This document shows, one piece after another, positions 11,755 through 22,263 of a stretch of 64,000 nt of DNA. The stretch comes from Cytobacillus oceanisediminis 2691 (GTDB lineage Bacteria; Bacillota; Bacilli; Bacillales; Cytobacillaceae): contig NZ_VEEP01000001.1 of NCBI RefSeq assembly GCF_007678455.1, forward strand, positions 558,001 to 622,000. The letters are read 5' to 3'. The notes beneath the pieces are model-generated. The model worked only from the letters and a program-made list of their open reading frames with translations. It searched no databases and had not been told where the DNA came from. The stretch's first letter is position 1. Each line of letters begins with the position of its first letter. The position numbers were made by a program, and so were the translations under genes.

Positions 11755-12966
11755 ATGCTGAACGGTAAAAAGATTCTATTGTGCGTAACCGGCGGGATTG
11801 CTGTATATAAAGGCGCTGCGCTGACAAGCAAGCTGACCCAGGCTGGCGCAGAGGTAAAAGTAATCCTGAGTGAATCAGCAGCGAAATTTGTCACTCCGCT
11901 CACGTTCCAGGCGTTGTCCAGAAGTGAGGTTTATACCGATACATTCGACGAAAAAAATCCTGAAAATATCGCGCATATCCATTTAGCGGATTGGGCAGAT
12001 CTGATTATCGTTGCCCCGGCTACTGCCAACATCATCGGCAAGCTGGCAAACGGAATTGCCGATAATATGATTTCGACAACATTGCTGGCGGCGACTGCTC
12101 CGGTATGGATAGCTCCGGCCATGAATGTGCATATGTACCAGCATCCGGCCGTGACAAAGAATATGGAAACGCTCAGGAGCTTTGGATATGAATTCATTGA
12201 ACCAGGTGAAGGCTATCTGGCATGTGGATACACAGGGAAAGGCCGCCTGGAGGAACCGGAGACGATTGTAGAGCGCGCCAGTCAGTTTTTCAAAACAGAA
12301 AGCGGGGAACTTTCCGGTAAGACTGTTTTGATTACTGCGGGGCCAACGAGGGAAAAAATCGATCCAGTCCGGTTCCTGACCAATCATTCAACCGGAAAAA
12401 TGGGTTATGCGATTGCCGGTGAAGCGGTAAAGATGGGGGCTAAAGTCATCCTTGTTTCCGGCCCGGTTTCCCTTATTCCGCCAAAAGGAGCAGAGCTGAT
12501 TAAAGTTGAAAGTGCCGAAGAGATGTACAACGCCGCACTTGAAAATTTCGCGGAAACGGATGTCCTGATCGGAACTGCTGCCGTAGCAGATTACCGGCCT
12601 AAATATACTTTTGAAGAAAAAATGAAGAAAAAAGAAGGCGACCAGGCACTCGAGCTAGAACGGACGCAGGATATTCTTTTTGAACTAGGGCAAAGAAAAG
12701 CAGCTCAGGTCATTGTTGGATTTGCAGCGGAAACCAATGATATCGAAAAGCATGCTATGGGCAAGCTTACCCGGAAAAATGCTGACATGATTGTGGCAAA
12801 CGACGTAAAACAGGCAGGTGCCGGGTTCGGTGCCGATACGAATATTGTCACCATGTACAAGAAAGACGGCAGTAAGAACGAATTGCCTCTCATGGCCAAA
12901 ACTGAGGTTGCCCGCCGGATCCTCTCAGAAGTCGTCTTCCTTTTAAAAAAGGATGAAAGCCAATGA
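11755..12966 (+). CDS. coaBC: Bifunctional phosphopantothenoylcysteine decarboxylase/phosphopantothenate-cysteine ligase
   Basis: This 403-residue fusion catalyses two successive steps of coenzyme A synthesis. The N-terminal CoaC flavoprotein half (to about residue 185) shows KILLCVTGGIAVYK, the FMN/active-site LANGIADNMIS and the substrate motif PAMN. The C-terminal CoaB half begins GKTVLITAGPTREKIDPVR and carries NHSTGKMG. It starts a new transcription unit after the rpoZ terminator and overlaps priA by 4 nt. Confidence 0.96.
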   Translation: MLNGKKILLCVTGGIAVYKGAALTSKLTQAGAEVKVILSESAAKFVTPLTFQALSRSEVYTDTFDEKNPENIAHIHLADWADLIIVAPATANIIGKLANGIADNMISTTLLAATAPVWIAPAMNVHMYQHPAVTKNMETLRSFGYEFIEPGEGYLACGYTGKGRLEEPETIVERASQFFKTESGELSGKTVLITAGPTREKIDPVRFLTNHSTGKMGYAIAGEAVKMGAKVILVSGPVSLIPPKGAELIKVESAEEMYNAALENFAETDVLIGTAAVADYRPKYTFEEKMKKKEGDQALELERTQDILFELGQRKAAQVIVGFAAETNDIEKHAMGKLTRKNADMIVANDVKQAGAGFGADTNIVTMYKKDGSKNELPLMAKTEVARRILSEVVFLLKKDESQ

Positions 12967-15377
12967 ATATAGCCAGTGTTATTGTCGATGTACCTGCAAA
13001 GCAGACGGACAAAACATTTGACTATAAAATTCCCGATAAGTTCCTGGAGGTCATTAAGCCCGGAACAAGGGTCATCGTGCCTTTTGGCCCGCGGAAAATT
13101 CAAGGTTTTGTTATGGAGCTCAAAGACCAGTCGAGTTTTTCAAAGCTGCGTTCCATCGTTGAACCGCTGGATTTGACGCCGGTGTTGAATGAGGAGCTTC
13201 TGAAGCTGGGGGAATGGCTGACAGAACATACATTAAGCTATAAAATTTCCTCTTACCAGGCAATGCTGCCAGCTGCATTAAAAGCAAAATACGAGAAAAA
13301 GATTGTACTGGCAAAAGGGACCGAATTAAACAGCTTGCCAAAAAATCTTGCCGAACTCTTTCTAAATAATAGTGAGCTAAAATGGGAAGATGCCGTCGCA
13401 CAGGGGCTTGTCCAGCAGCTGCAGAAGGAAGCGGCTGCCGGCAGGGTTGAGGTTGTCTACCAAGTGAAGGACCGGGTGCGCAAAAAACTGCTTAAGCATA
13501 TTTATCCTGCGATTGGTTCGGAACAGCTGGAAGAAGCAAGAGCCAAGCTTTCATCACAAGCGTCAGGACAGCAGGCTGTGATTGATTTCTTCCTTAAGCA
13601 TCCTGAGCCTGTGGAACAGAGGCTGCTTCTCACCACTCTTGGAATTTCCCAGGCATCGGTTCAATCACTCGTCAAGAAGGGAATCCTGAAAGCCGAAGAG
13701 ATGGAGGTATACAGAGACCCCTACGCAGAAAGGGAATTTGAAAGGAAGGTTGCCCTGGAATTGACTGCTGAGCAAGAAAAAGCAATCAGCCCAATTCTAT
13801 CTTCGATTGAAAAGGAGCATCATGAAGTCTTCCTTTTATATGGAGTCACAGGCAGCGGCAAGACGGAAATCTATTTGCAGTCGATCCAGGAAGTGTTGCG
13901 CAAAGGAAAGGAAGCAATCGTGCTTGTACCAGAAATCTCTTTGACTCCCCAAATGGTCACTCGTTTCAAGGAGCGGTTCGGAGACCTTGTTGCTGTCATG
14001 CACAGCGGCCTTTCTGCAGGTGAGAAATATGATGAATGGCGGAAAATCCAACGCAAGGAAGTCAAAGTAGTCGTAGGGGCACGATCGGCGATTTTTGCTC
14101 CATTCGAAAACATTGGCATCATCATCATTGATGAAGAGCATGAAACAAGCTACAAGCAGGAAGAAAATCCACGCTACCATGCCAGGGATGTTGCGATTCA
14201 GCGTGCTAAAACCTATGCATGTCCGGTCGTTCTTGGCAGCGCCACACCATCACTCGAATCGTTTGCAAGGGCGCAAAAAGGGCGATACACTTTGCTGACA
14301 CTTCCGAAACGGATGAACAACCAGGCACTGCCCGAGGTTGAAATCGTTGATATGCGGGAAGAGCTCCGAACTGGCAATCGCTCGATGTTTTCAGTAAAGC
14401 TTTTTGAAAAAATTAAAGACCGGCTTGAGAGAAAAGAACAGACGGTCCTATTCCTTAATAAGCGCGGACATTCGTCTTTTGTCATGTGCCGTGATTGCGG
14501 ATACGTGATGAATTGTCCTCATTGCGATATCACGCTGACCTACCACCGGTACAATGAACAGATGAAATGCCATTACTGCGGATATGAAGACAGAGTGCCG
14601 ACTATTTGCCCGGAATGCAATAGTGAACATATCCGTTATTTCGGGACAGGCACCCAAAAAGTGGAAGAAGAGCTGCTCAAGCTCATTCCTGAAGCGAGAG
14701 TCATCAGGATGGATGTCGATACGACTGGTCGAAAGGGGTCCCATGAGAAGCTGCTGACTGCTTTCCAGGAAGGACAGGCAGATATATTATTGGGGACTCA
14801 AATGATTGCCAAGGGGCTTGATTTCCCCAATATCACGCTTGTAGGCGTGCTTTCGGCAGACACGATGCTGAACCTCCCGGATTTCCGTTCTTCAGAAAAA
14901 ACTTTCCAGCTTCTGACCCAGGTCAGCGGGCGTGCTGGAAGGCACAAGCTTCCAGGTGAGGTGGTTATCCAGACTTATACACCTGAGCACTATAGTGTTG
15001 AGCTGGCAGGAAGCCAGGATTACGACCGGTTTTACCAGCAGGAGATGCTGATGCGGAAGGTGCATCAATATCCGCCGTTTTATTATTTGTCCCTTGTTAC
15101 GGTCAGTCATGAAGAATTGATGAAGGTCGTATCGGTCACCGAGAAAATCGCCAAATTCATCACTTCCAGATTGTCGAAGGATTCAGTGGTCCTCGGGCCG
15201 GTTGCGTCACCGATCCCTCGCATCAATGATAGATATCGTTATCAATGTTTGATAAAATACAAAAAGGAACCAGAGCTTAGCACTACGCTAAAAACCATAC
15301 TGGACCATTACCAGCAGGAAATGGGATCAGGCGGGCTGCAGATTTCTGTCGACCTGAACCCTTACATCCTGATGTAA
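12963..15377 (+). CDS. priA: Primosomal replication restart helicase PriA
   Basis: This 804-residue 3'-5' DNA helicase reloads the replisome at stalled forks. The N-terminal DNA-binding domain (to about residue 110) is followed by a winged helix and two helicase lobes with Walker A GVTGSGKTE and a DEEH Walker B box (IIIDEEHE). The zinc-binding insertion has eight cysteines between 14488 and 14620 (CRDCGYVMNCPHC, CHYCGYEDRV, CPEC). Helicase motif VI lies in LLTQVSGRAGRHK. It is coupled to coaBC by an ATGA overlap. In B. subtilis priA runs straight into def, but here a mobile element separates them. Confidence 0.96.
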   Translation: MNIASVIVDVPAKQTDKTFDYKIPDKFLEVIKPGTRVIVPFGPRKIQGFVMELKDQSSFSKLRSIVEPLDLTPVLNEELLKLGEWLTEHTLSYKISSYQAMLPAALKAKYEKKIVLAKGTELNSLPKNLAELFLNNSELKWEDAVAQGLVQQLQKEAAAGRVEVVYQVKDRVRKKLLKHIYPAIGSEQLEEARAKLSSQASGQQAVIDFFLKHPEPVEQRLLLTTLGISQASVQSLVKKGILKAEEMEVYRDPYAEREFERKVALELTAEQEKAISPILSSIEKEHHEVFLLYGVTGSGKTEIYLQSIQEVLRKGKEAIVLVPEISLTPQMVTRFKERFGDLVAVMHSGLSAGEKYDEWRKIQRKEVKVVVGARSAIFAPFENIGIIIIDEEHETSYKQEENPRYHARDVAIQRAKTYACPVVLGSATPSLESFARAQKGRYTLLTLPKRMNNQALPEVEIVDMREELRTGNRSMFSVKLFEKIKDRLERKEQTVLFLNKRGHSSFVMCRDCGYVMNCPHCDITLTYHRYNEQMKCHYCGYEDRVPTICPECNSEHIRYFGTGTQKVEEELLKLIPEARVIRMDVDTTGRKGSHEKLLTAFQEGQADILLGTQMIAKGLDFPNITLVGVLSADTMLNLPDFRSSEKTFQLLTQVSGRAGRHKLPGEVVIQTYTPEHYSVELAGSQDYDRFYQQEMLMRKVHQYPPFYYLSLVTVSHEELMKVVSVTEKIAKFITSRLSKDSVVLGPVASPIPRINDRYRYQCLIKYKKEPELSTTLKTILDHYQQEMGSGGLQISVDLNPYILM

Positions 15378-15386
15378 TGATTCATT

Positions 15387-15585
15387 TTATGGAAGGCTGT
15401 TTTCGTAATGGTTGTTGTTAAAATCTTAAAGCCGATTTTAACGTGATAATAGCTGTTTTGTAGGTCGGTACTAAGTTTGCAAGCTCTTTTCTCATAATAG
15501 TTGATATTTATGTGAATAATTTTAGGTAATTCAATTCTATTTTTTAGGCATTAGCAACAAAGTTTGAGAAAAGTGCCTTATGGAA
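15387..15585 (+). mobile_element. MITE-like element, copy 1, with 8-bp target duplication
   Basis: The element proper spans 15395-15577 (183 bp) and is flanked on both sides by TTATGGAA (15387-15394 and 15578-15585). Its ends, GGCTGTTTTCGTAAT and the complement of GAGAAAAGTGCC, are imperfect inverted repeats over about 30 bp. It has no coding capacity. A second 183-bp copy in opposite orientation lies at 33996-34178, roughly 85% alike by eye. Short length, inverted ends, no ORF and a direct 8-bp duplication are the marks of a miniature inverted-repeat element. GG-starting ends and an 8-bp duplication suit mobilisation by an ISL3-type transposase, which is inference. It separates priA from def. 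Confidence 0.85.
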
Positions 15586-15659
15586 ACATGAAAGTTTACA
15601 GTAAAAGCTGATTGAACAAGCTAATACTATATTCAAATGGAGTTATTGGAGGATTTATT

Positions 15660-16145
15660 TTGGCAGTAAGAAAAATAGTAACCTACCCGGCAGAAATATT
15701 GGAGCAGGAATGTGAAAAAGTCACCGTTTTTGATAAAAAGCTGGCCAAACTGCTGGATGATATGTACGATACAATGATCGAGTTTGATGGAGTCGGCCTC
15801 GCCGCCCCTCAGATAGATATAAAGAAACAGATTGCGATTGTCGACATCGATGATGAGCATGGAACAATCGAGATGATCAACCCGGTAGTTCTTGAAACCA
15901 GTGGCGAGCAGACCGGGCCTGAAGGGTGCTTGAGCTTCCCGGGATTATACGGAGAGGTAACCAGACCGAATTATGTGAAGGTGAAGGCTCAAAACCGGAA
16001 AGGAAAGACCTTTGAAGTCGAGGCAAAGGAGTTTTTAGCAAGGGCGATCCTCCATGAAATCGACCATTTGCACGGTGTGTTATTTACCACGAAAGTGTCC
16101 AAATATATGGAAGAAGCTGATTTAGAGGAGTTGAACCAGGAATGA
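15660..16145 (+). CDS. def: Peptide deformylase
   Basis: This 161-residue metalloenzyme removes the formyl group from nascent protein N termini. All three family motifs are visible: [16 protein letters not shown] (metal-binding Cys) and HEIDH (HExxH). The frame is open upstream, but TTG 15660 is chosen because GGAGG lies 7 nt before it and the resulting N terminus ([14 protein letters not shown]) matches the family. It overlaps fmt by 4 nt, so the formyl-adding and formyl-removing enzymes are made together. The MITE 82 bp upstream probably cuts it off from the coaBC-priA transcript or adds a structured leader. Confidence 0.96.
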   Translation: MAVRKIVTYPAEILEQECEKVTVFDKKLAKLLDDMYDTMIEFDGVGLAAPQIDIKKQIAIVDIDDEHGTIEMINPVVLETSGEQTGPEGCLSFPGLYGEVTRPNYVKVKAQNRKGKTFEVEAKEFLARAILHEIDHLHGVLFTTKVSKYMEEADLEELNQE

Positions 16146-17095
16146 CAAGAATCGTATTTATGGGAACTCCAGACTTTTCAGTACCGGTTTTGCGAAGACT
16201 GGTAGAGGAAGGTTACGAGGTGGTCGGTGTCGTCACGCAGCCTGATCGCCCTGTTGGCAGAAAACGAGTCCTGACTCCGCCTCCTGTAAAAGCGGAAGCG
16301 CTGAAACATGGCATCCCTGTTTACCAGCCGGAAAAAATCCGCCAAAAGGAAGAACTGGATAAAATCCTCGCGCTTGAACCAGATTTAATCGTCACTGCGG
16401 CCTTTGGACAGATTTTGCCAAATCAGCTGCTTGAGGCACCAAAGTTTGGCTGTATCAATGTCCATGCTTCCTTGTTGCCCGAACTGCGCGGCGGTGCACC
16501 AATCCATTACGCAATCATCGAAGGAAAAAAGAAAACGGGAATCACGATTATGTACATGGTTGAAAAGCTGGACGCAGGGGACATATTGACACAAGTCGAA
16601 GTACCGATCACGGAAACAGATACAGTGGGTTCATTGCACGATAAAATGAGCCCTGCTGGAGCAGATCTTTTATCTGAGACGATTCCAAAGCTATTGAACG
16701 GGGAGATCACTCCTGTCCCGCAAAATGATGACGAGGCTACTTTTGCCTGGAATATCAAGCGTGAACAGGAAAAAATCGACTGGACAAAAACAGGACACGA
16801 AATCTATAACCATATCCGCGGCATGAATCCCTGGCCGGTTGCCTATACGACAATGGAAGGTGCAGTGGTGAAGATATGGAATTCTGTGAAGATGGATTAT
16901 AAAGGAAGCGAACAAGCCGGGACCATCGTCAAGATTGAAGCTGACGGTTTTATAGTGGCAACCGGAGATGGAACAGCTATTAAGATTACAGAGCTCCAGC
17001 CAGCTGGCAAGAAAAAGATGGACGCTAAGCAATTCCTTCTTGGGGCAGGGTCGAACTTAGAGACCGGCGTCAGGTTAGGAGACTTAAATGAGTAA
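16142..17095 (+). CDS. fmt: Methionyl-tRNA formyltransferase
   Basis: This 317-residue enzyme transfers a formyl group from 10-formyl-tetrahydrofolate to initiator Met-tRNA. The N-terminal Rossmann domain starts [16 protein letters not shown]. The catalytic region contains [18 protein letters not shown] and the conserved LDAGDIL aspartate. The C-terminal OB-like domain binds tRNA. It is coupled to def (4-nt overlap) and overlaps rsmB by 8 nt. Confidence 0.97.
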   Translation: MTRIVFMGTPDFSVPVLRRLVEEGYEVVGVVTQPDRPVGRKRVLTPPPVKAEALKHGIPVYQPEKIRQKEELDKILALEPDLIVTAAFGQILPNQLLEAPKFGCINVHASLLPELRGGAPIHYAIIEGKKKTGITIMYMVEKLDAGDILTQVEVPITETDTVGSLHDKMSPAGADLLSETIPKLLNGEITPVPQNDDEATFAWNIKREQEKIDWTKTGHEIYNHIRGMNPWPVAYTTMEGAVVKIWNSVKMDYKGSEQAGTIVKIEADGFIVATGDGTAIKITELQPAGKKKMDAKQFLLGAGSNLETGVRLGDLNE

Positions 17096-18437
17096 AAAGA
17101 AGAATGTCAGGGATGCGGCAGTGCAGCTCCTGGAAACGATTGAAAAGAACCAGGCTTACAGCAATTTGCTCCTGAACAATGCGATTGAAAAAAATGAAAT
17201 CAGTCCGATTGATGTCGGCTTGCTGACTGAATTGGTATATGGTACTTTACAGCGTAAGATGACTCTTGATTTCTACCTTAAGCCATTTATCGAGAAAAAT
17301 AAGAAATTGCAAACCTGGGTGGTCAATCTGCTTCGCATGACCGTTTACCAGATGGTGTATTTAGATAAAATACCAGACAGGGCAGCGATTTTTGAGGCAG
17401 TCGAAATTTCCAAGCGGCGGGGACATAAAGGCATTGCCAGCCTGGTGAACGGTGTCCTCCGCAGCATTCAGCGAAATGGACTTCCTTCTCTGGATTCGAT
17501 AACCGACCCTGCGGAAAGAATATCAGTAGAGACCAGCCACCCATTATGGTTAGTCAGAAGGTGGGTCGGCCAGTTCGGGATTGAAAAGACGAGGGAAATG
17601 TGTGAAGTGAATCTGACTGCACCGCTGCAGACAGGAAGGGTCAATTTGACACGGATTTCCCGTGATGAATGCCTGGAATTGCTGGAAGAAGAAGGTTTCG
17701 AAGTAGAACCGAGCCCTATCTTGCCTGAAGCCATCAAATGCCTCCGAGGCAATCTCGCATCTTCAAAGGCATTTAAATATGGCTTGTTGACAATTCAGGA
17801 TGAGAGTTCTATGCTAGTTGCCCACGCACTTGGCATAGAGGAAGAAGAGGTAATCCTTGATGCATGTGCGGCCCCTGGGGGGAAATCCTCTCATATTGCA
17901 GAGAAACTCGGCAACAGCGGAAAAGTGATTTCACTGGATCTTCACGAGCATAAGGTCAAGCTGATTGCCCAGAATGCCGAGCGTCTTGGGCTTGAAAATA
18001 TTGAAGCTCAAAAAATGGACAGTCGAGAGGCGGCACATCATTTCAAGCATGAATCGATTGACCGAGTTTTGCTCGATGCTCCTTGCTCAGGACTTGGCGT
18101 AATGAGACGGAAGCCTGACATGAAATATACGAAAAAAGAACAGGATCTCAGTCAGCTGAAATCAATCCAGCTCAGCCTTCTAGAATCTGTCGCGCCATTG
18201 CTTAAAGATGGCGGAACGCTTGTCTATAGCACTTGCACAGTAGACAGGGAAGAAAACCAGGAAGTAATAGAAATATTTTTACGCGAGCATCCTGAATTCT
18301 CGGGAGATCCAACTCTTGCAGAAAGAATGCCAGAAGCAATCAGGCCATTGATCAATGGCTTCGATGTTCAGATTCTTCCACAGGATTTTGGTTCTGATGG
18401 GTTTTATATTGCTTGTTTGAGAAAGAAGGTGGAATAA
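17088..18437 (+). CDS. rsmB: 16S rRNA (cytosine-967-C5)-methyltransferase
   Basis: This 449-residue RNA methyltransferase (also Sun, YloM) has an N-terminal NusB-like RNA-binding domain (about residues 1-140) and a C-terminal SAM-dependent domain. [18 protein letters not shown] is the SAM-binding motif. DAPCSGLG carries one catalytic cysteine and [12 protein letters not shown] the other, typical of m5C methyltransferases. It overlaps fmt by 8 nt and ends 1 bp before rlmN. Confidence 0.95.
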   Translation: MSKKKNVRDAAVQLLETIEKNQAYSNLLLNNAIEKNEISPIDVGLLTELVYGTLQRKMTLDFYLKPFIEKNKKLQTWVVNLLRMTVYQMVYLDKIPDRAAIFEAVEISKRRGHKGIASLVNGVLRSIQRNGLPSLDSITDPAERISVETSHPLWLVRRWVGQFGIEKTREMCEVNLTAPLQTGRVNLTRISRDECLELLEEEGFEVEPSPILPEAIKCLRGNLASSKAFKYGLLTIQDESSMLVAHALGIEEEEVILDACAAPGGKSSHIAEKLGNSGKVISLDLHEHKVKLIAQNAERLGLENIEAQKMDSREAAHHFKHESIDRVLLDAPCSGLGVMRRKPDMKYTKKEQDLSQLKSIQLSLLESVAPLLKDGGTLVYSTCTVDREENQEVIEIFLREHPEFSGDPTLAERMPEAIRPLINGFDVQILPQDFGSDGFYIACLRKKVE

Positions 18438-18438
18438 C

Positions 18439-19530
18439 ATGGAACAGGAAAAATCAACTAGAACACCAGCAACACAAGAATCAGTCAAGAAATCCATTTA
18501 TTCACTTCAGCTGCACGAACTGAAAGACTGGCTGAAGGAACAAGGAGAAAAGCCATTCAGGGCAGAACAAATTTATGACTGGCTCTACAAAAAGAGAGCA
18601 GCATCATTTGAGGATATGTCCAATCTGTCAAAGCCTTTAAGGGACAAGCTGGATCAGCATTTTGTGCTGACAACACTCAGCACGATCATCCAGCAGACAT
18701 CATCTGACGGAACCATCAAATTCCTGTTTGAACTGCATGATGGAGTATCGATCGAGACGGTGCTTATGAGGCATGAATATGGAAATTCAGTTTGTGTCAC
18801 CACACAGGTGGGCTGCCGTATTGGATGTACATTCTGCGCTTCCACACTCGGCGGTTTAAAAAGGAATCTGGAAGCAGGAGAAATCGTTGCCCAGGTCGTA
18901 AAAGTACAACAGGCACTTGATGAGACAGATGAGAGAGTAAGCTCGATTGTCATCATGGGGATCGGCGAACCGTTTGATAACTATGACAACATGCTTTCAT
19001 TCCTGAAAATCATGAACCATGACAAAGGCATGAATATTGGAGCGCGCCATATTACCGTGTCTACAAGCGGAATCATTCCTAAGATTTATCAATTTGCGGA
19101 TGAAAATATGCAAATCAACTTTGCGATTTCACTTCATGCTCCGAATACCGAGCTTCGAAGCAGATTGATGCCGATCAACCGAGCATACAAGCTTCCTGAT
19201 CTAATGGATGCGGTCCGTTATTATGTTAATAAAACCGGCCGCAGAATCAGCTTTGAATATGGTCTTTTTGGAGGAGTGAATGATCAGGTTGAGCACGCAG
19301 AAGAGCTTGCCCAGCTGGTAAAAGGATTGAAATGCCATATCAATTTGATTCCGGTCAACTATGTACCTGAACGTGATTACGTAAGAACACCTAAGAGCCA
19401 GATCTTCAAATTTGAACGCACTCTTCGCGACCGCGGAGTGAATGTAACGATTAGAAGAGAACAAGGGCATGACATTGAAGCAGCTTGCGGACAACTTCGG
19501 GCAAAAGAAAGAAAAGAAGAGACGAGGTGA
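18439..19530 (+). CDS. rlmN: Dual-specificity 23S rRNA/tRNA m2A methyltransferase RlmN
   Basis: This 363-residue radical-SAM enzyme methylates A2503 of 23S rRNA and A37 of some tRNAs at C2. The radical-SAM cysteine motif C-x3-C-x2-C is in [12 protein letters not shown] near residue 125. The second conserved cysteine used in the ping-pong mechanism is in IEAACGQLR near the C terminus. It lies between rsmB and prpC, as in B. subtilis (yloN). Confidence 0.96.
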   Translation: MEQEKSTRTPATQESVKKSIYSLQLHELKDWLKEQGEKPFRAEQIYDWLYKKRAASFEDMSNLSKPLRDKLDQHFVLTTLSTIIQQTSSDGTIKFLFELHDGVSIETVLMRHEYGNSVCVTTQVGCRIGCTFCASTLGGLKRNLEAGEIVAQVVKVQQALDETDERVSSIVIMGIGEPFDNYDNMLSFLKIMNHDKGMNIGARHITVSTSGIIPKIYQFADENMQINFAISLHAPNTELRSRLMPINRAYKLPDLMDAVRYYVNKTGRRISFEYGLFGGVNDQVEHAEELAQLVKGLKCHINLIPVNYVPERDYVRTPKSQIFKFERTLRDRGVNVTIRREQGHDIEAACGQLRAKERKEETR

Positions 19531-19534
19531 CAAG

Positions 19535-20287
19535 ATGAAGGCTGTTTTCATGACAGACAGGGGAAAGGTCCGCCTGCATAATGAAGACAATGGCGGCATC
19601 TTTATGAACCCTCACGGACAGCGCCTTGCCATCGTAGCAGATGGCATGGGCGGCCACCGTGCAGGAGATGTAGCCAGTGAAATGACAATCCAGCATCTAA
19701 AAGTTCTCTGGGAAACGTCAGCATTGATACATACAGCAGAAGAAGCGGAACAATGGCTGCAGGAATCTGTTGTACAGGTGAATCAGGAGATCTTTCAGCA
19801 TTCATTGAATAATACGGAATGTGAAGGCATGGGCACAACAATTGTTGCCTCCATTTGCACGAATCTGTTCGCAACAGTGGTGAACATAGGAGACAGCCGC
19901 TGTTATTTACTGAATGAAACGGGATTCAAACAGCTGACAGAGGATCATTCTCTCGTCAATGAACTTGTACGTTCCGGACAAATTTCCAAAGAAGATGCAG
20001 AGCATCATCCTCGTAAAAATGTTCTATTAAGAGCCCTTGGAACAGAAGAATCAGTGGAGATGGACATTAAGACCATCATCTATGAAGAGGGAGATGTGCT
20101 GTTGCTTTGTTCGGATGGCCTTTCCAATAAAGTGAGCCAGGAAGAAATGGAAAGCATCCTGACAGACAATAATATGTCACTGGAAGATAAAGCGGCAGAA
20201 TTTATTAAAAGGGCCAATCAGTATGGCGGCGAAGATAATATAACTCTTGCAATCGTCGAATACAAGGAATTCAACGAGGGCAGGTGA
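19535..20287 (+). CDS. prpC: PP2C-type protein phosphatase PrpC
   Basis: This 250-residue metal-dependent phosphatase reverses the phosphorylation made by PrkC, coded next to it. Metal-binding motifs are visible: RLHNEDN, VADGMGGHRAGDVAS, GMGTTI, CSDGLSN and GGEDNITL. ATG 19535 is chosen, with GAGGTGA upstream; the longer frame reads back into rlmN. Its stop lies 5 bp before the prkC ATG, in the usual prpC-prkC pair. Such pairs set the level of phosphorylated cell wall and translation targets. Confidence 0.96.
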   Translation: MKAVFMTDRGKVRLHNEDNGGIFMNPHGQRLAIVADGMGGHRAGDVASEMTIQHLKVLWETSALIHTAEEAEQWLQESVVQVNQEIFQHSLNNTECEGMGTTIVASICTNLFATVVNIGDSRCYLLNETGFKQLTEDHSLVNELVRSGQISKEDAEHHPRKNVLLRALGTEESVEMDIKTIIYEEGDVLLLCSDGLSNKVSQEEMESILTDNNMSLEDKAAEFIKRANQYGGEDNITLAIVEYKEFNEGR

Positions 20288-20292
20288 AAAAT

Positions 20293-22245
20293 ATGATCAT
20301 CGGAAAAAGAATCAGCGGTCGTTATAAAATCAAGGATATGATTGGCGGCGGAGGTATGGCGAATGTCTATCTTGCCCATGATATGATCCTTGACAGGGAT
20401 GTTGCGGTCAAAATGCTCCGTCTTGATTTTGCCAATGATGATGAATTCATCCGCAGGTTCCATAGAGAGGCACAATCTGCAACGAGTCTGGCCCATCAGA
20501 ACATCGTCAGTATATATGATGTCGGTGAAGAGGATGGTCTATACTATATTGTGATGGAATATGTCGATGGCCAAACACTGAAGCAATACATACAGCAGCA
20601 TGCACCCGTTCCTGTTGAAGAAGCCCTGGACATCATGAAGCAGCTGACATCTGCTATCTCTCATGCCCATCACAATCATATTGTCCACCGTGATATCAAG
20701 CCGCATAATATTTTGGTAGACAGCAGCGGTACAGTGAAGATCACAGACTTTGGCATTGCGATGGCATTGAGTGCAACGAGCATCACCCAGACAAATTCTG
20801 TGCTTGGATCTGTGCATTACCTGTCACCAGAACAGGCCAGAGGCGGCATGGCAAATAAAAAATCGGATATTTATTCAATCGGGATCGTCATGTTCGAATT
20901 ATTGACAGGCAGACTCCCTTTTTCAGGTGAATCAGCCGTTTCGATCGCATTGAAGCATCTTCAATCAGAAACACCTTCATTAAAAAGGTGGAATCCGCAA
21001 ATTCCACAGAGCGTAGAGAATATCGTGCTTAAGGCCACTGCGAAAGATCCTTTCCATCGATATGACAATGTCGATGAAATGGAAGATGATCTAAGGACAG
21101 CACTTGACAGCAAGCGTCTGAATGAAAGCAAGTTTATGATTCCTGAGGACGATGAAGCAACCAAAGCAATCCCTATCATAACGAATGACCGGCCTTATCA
21201 TAATCTTGATGAAACCATTATCCGCAAAGATGCTTTAGATTCCATGGATCAGCCATCAAAGGATAAACCTGTGAAGAAGAGGAAAAAGAAATGGCCAGTG
21301 ATTTTAACTGTTTTGTTTTTGCTCATACTGACTGCGGGTATTGTCATGGTGACAATGGGGCCAGATCTTTTTGGGCCAAAGGATAAGGAAGTGCCGGATG
21401 TAAGTGGCATGGAAGTAGAAGAAGCAGTCGCTGAACTCATGTCTGCAGGTTTTATTATTGGGGACAAAAAAGAGATTAGCGATGAAGAGATCGAAGAAGG
21501 AAATGTCATCAGAACAAATCCGAAAGCCGGTAAGATGATAAAAGAGGGAAACAAAATTGATCTTTATATCAGTACTGGCAAAGAAGAAATAGAGTTATCG
21601 GATTATACCGACAGGGCCTACGATGATGTCGTCAAACTGCTTGAAGGTAAAGGCTTCAAAGATATCAAAAAAACCGAAGAGCATGATGATAGCGAGCCTG
21701 GGACAATTCTGGAACAATATCCTCCTGGTGGGGAGTCTGTCGTCCCCGAGGACACAACTTTGGAATTCAAGGTCAGCATGGGTCCTGAATTGGTAACTCT
21801 GGGTGATTTAAAAGAATACAACCAGAGAAATCTCGATCTTTATGCTGACACCACTGGGCTTGTTGTTGAAAGTACGGAGGGTTTTCATGATACCATACCG
21901 GCCGGATTGGTTATATCCCAAAAACCTGAAGCGGGAACTCAACTGCCGCCAGGAAGTAAGGTAAGTGTCGTCATTTCAAAAGGACCGGAACCTGTTCCGA
22001 AAGAAAAGACGATTGAAATTAACGTACCATACCAGCCTAAAGAAGAAGGCGTTCCACAGGAACTCAAAATCTATATGAATGATGTAAACCATACAGATGA
22101 AGCTCCAGTAGATACGATTGAAATCACAGAGGACACAATGATTAGCCTTGATTTCCTAATTGCGCCTGGCAAAAAGGGTGAGTATCGAATTCTGCGGGAT
22201 GGAGAAATCTTTGACAGTGGCAGCGTTGATTATCCAGAAGACTAA
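20293..22245 (+). CDS. prkC: Membrane Ser/Thr protein kinase with PASTA domains
   Basis: This 650-residue kinase has a cytosolic eukaryotic-like kinase domain with GGGGMANVYLA glycine loop, catalytic Lys40 (VAVKML), HRDIKPHN near residue 132 and DFG. A basic juxtamembrane stretch precedes a single membrane segment around residue 345 (KKWPVILTVLFLLILTAGI). Three extracellular PASTA repeats and a C-terminal Ig-like region follow. In B. subtilis PrkC senses muropeptides to trigger spore germination and controls cell-wall metabolism. ATG 20293 fits the AGGTGA site better than GTG 20284 and matches the family start. Confidence 0.96.
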   Translation: MIIGKRISGRYKIKDMIGGGGMANVYLAHDMILDRDVAVKMLRLDFANDDEFIRRFHREAQSATSLAHQNIVSIYDVGEEDGLYYIVMEYVDGQTLKQYIQQHAPVPVEEALDIMKQLTSAISHAHHNHIVHRDIKPHNILVDSSGTVKITDFGIAMALSATSITQTNSVLGSVHYLSPEQARGGMANKKSDIYSIGIVMFELLTGRLPFSGESAVSIALKHLQSETPSLKRWNPQIPQSVENIVLKATAKDPFHRYDNVDEMEDDLRTALDSKRLNESKFMIPEDDEATKAIPIITNDRPYHNLDETIIRKDALDSMDQPSKDKPVKKRKKKWPVILTVLFLLILTAGIVMVTMGPDLFGPKDKEVPDVSGMEVEEAVAELMSAGFIIGDKKEISDEEIEEGNVIRTNPKAGKMIKEGNKIDLYISTGKEEIELSDYTDRAYDDVVKLLEGKGFKDIKKTEEHDDSEPGTILEQYPPGGESVVPEDTTLEFKVSMGPELVTLGDLKEYNQRNLDLYADTTGLVVESTEGFHDTIPAGLVISQKPEAGTQLPPGSKVSVVISKGPEPVPKEKTIEINVPYQPKEEGVPQELKIYMNDVNHTDEAPVDTIEITEDTMISLDFLIAPGKKGEYRILRDGEIFDSGSVDYPED

Positions 22246-22263
22246 CAGACAGGGAGTGTTGCT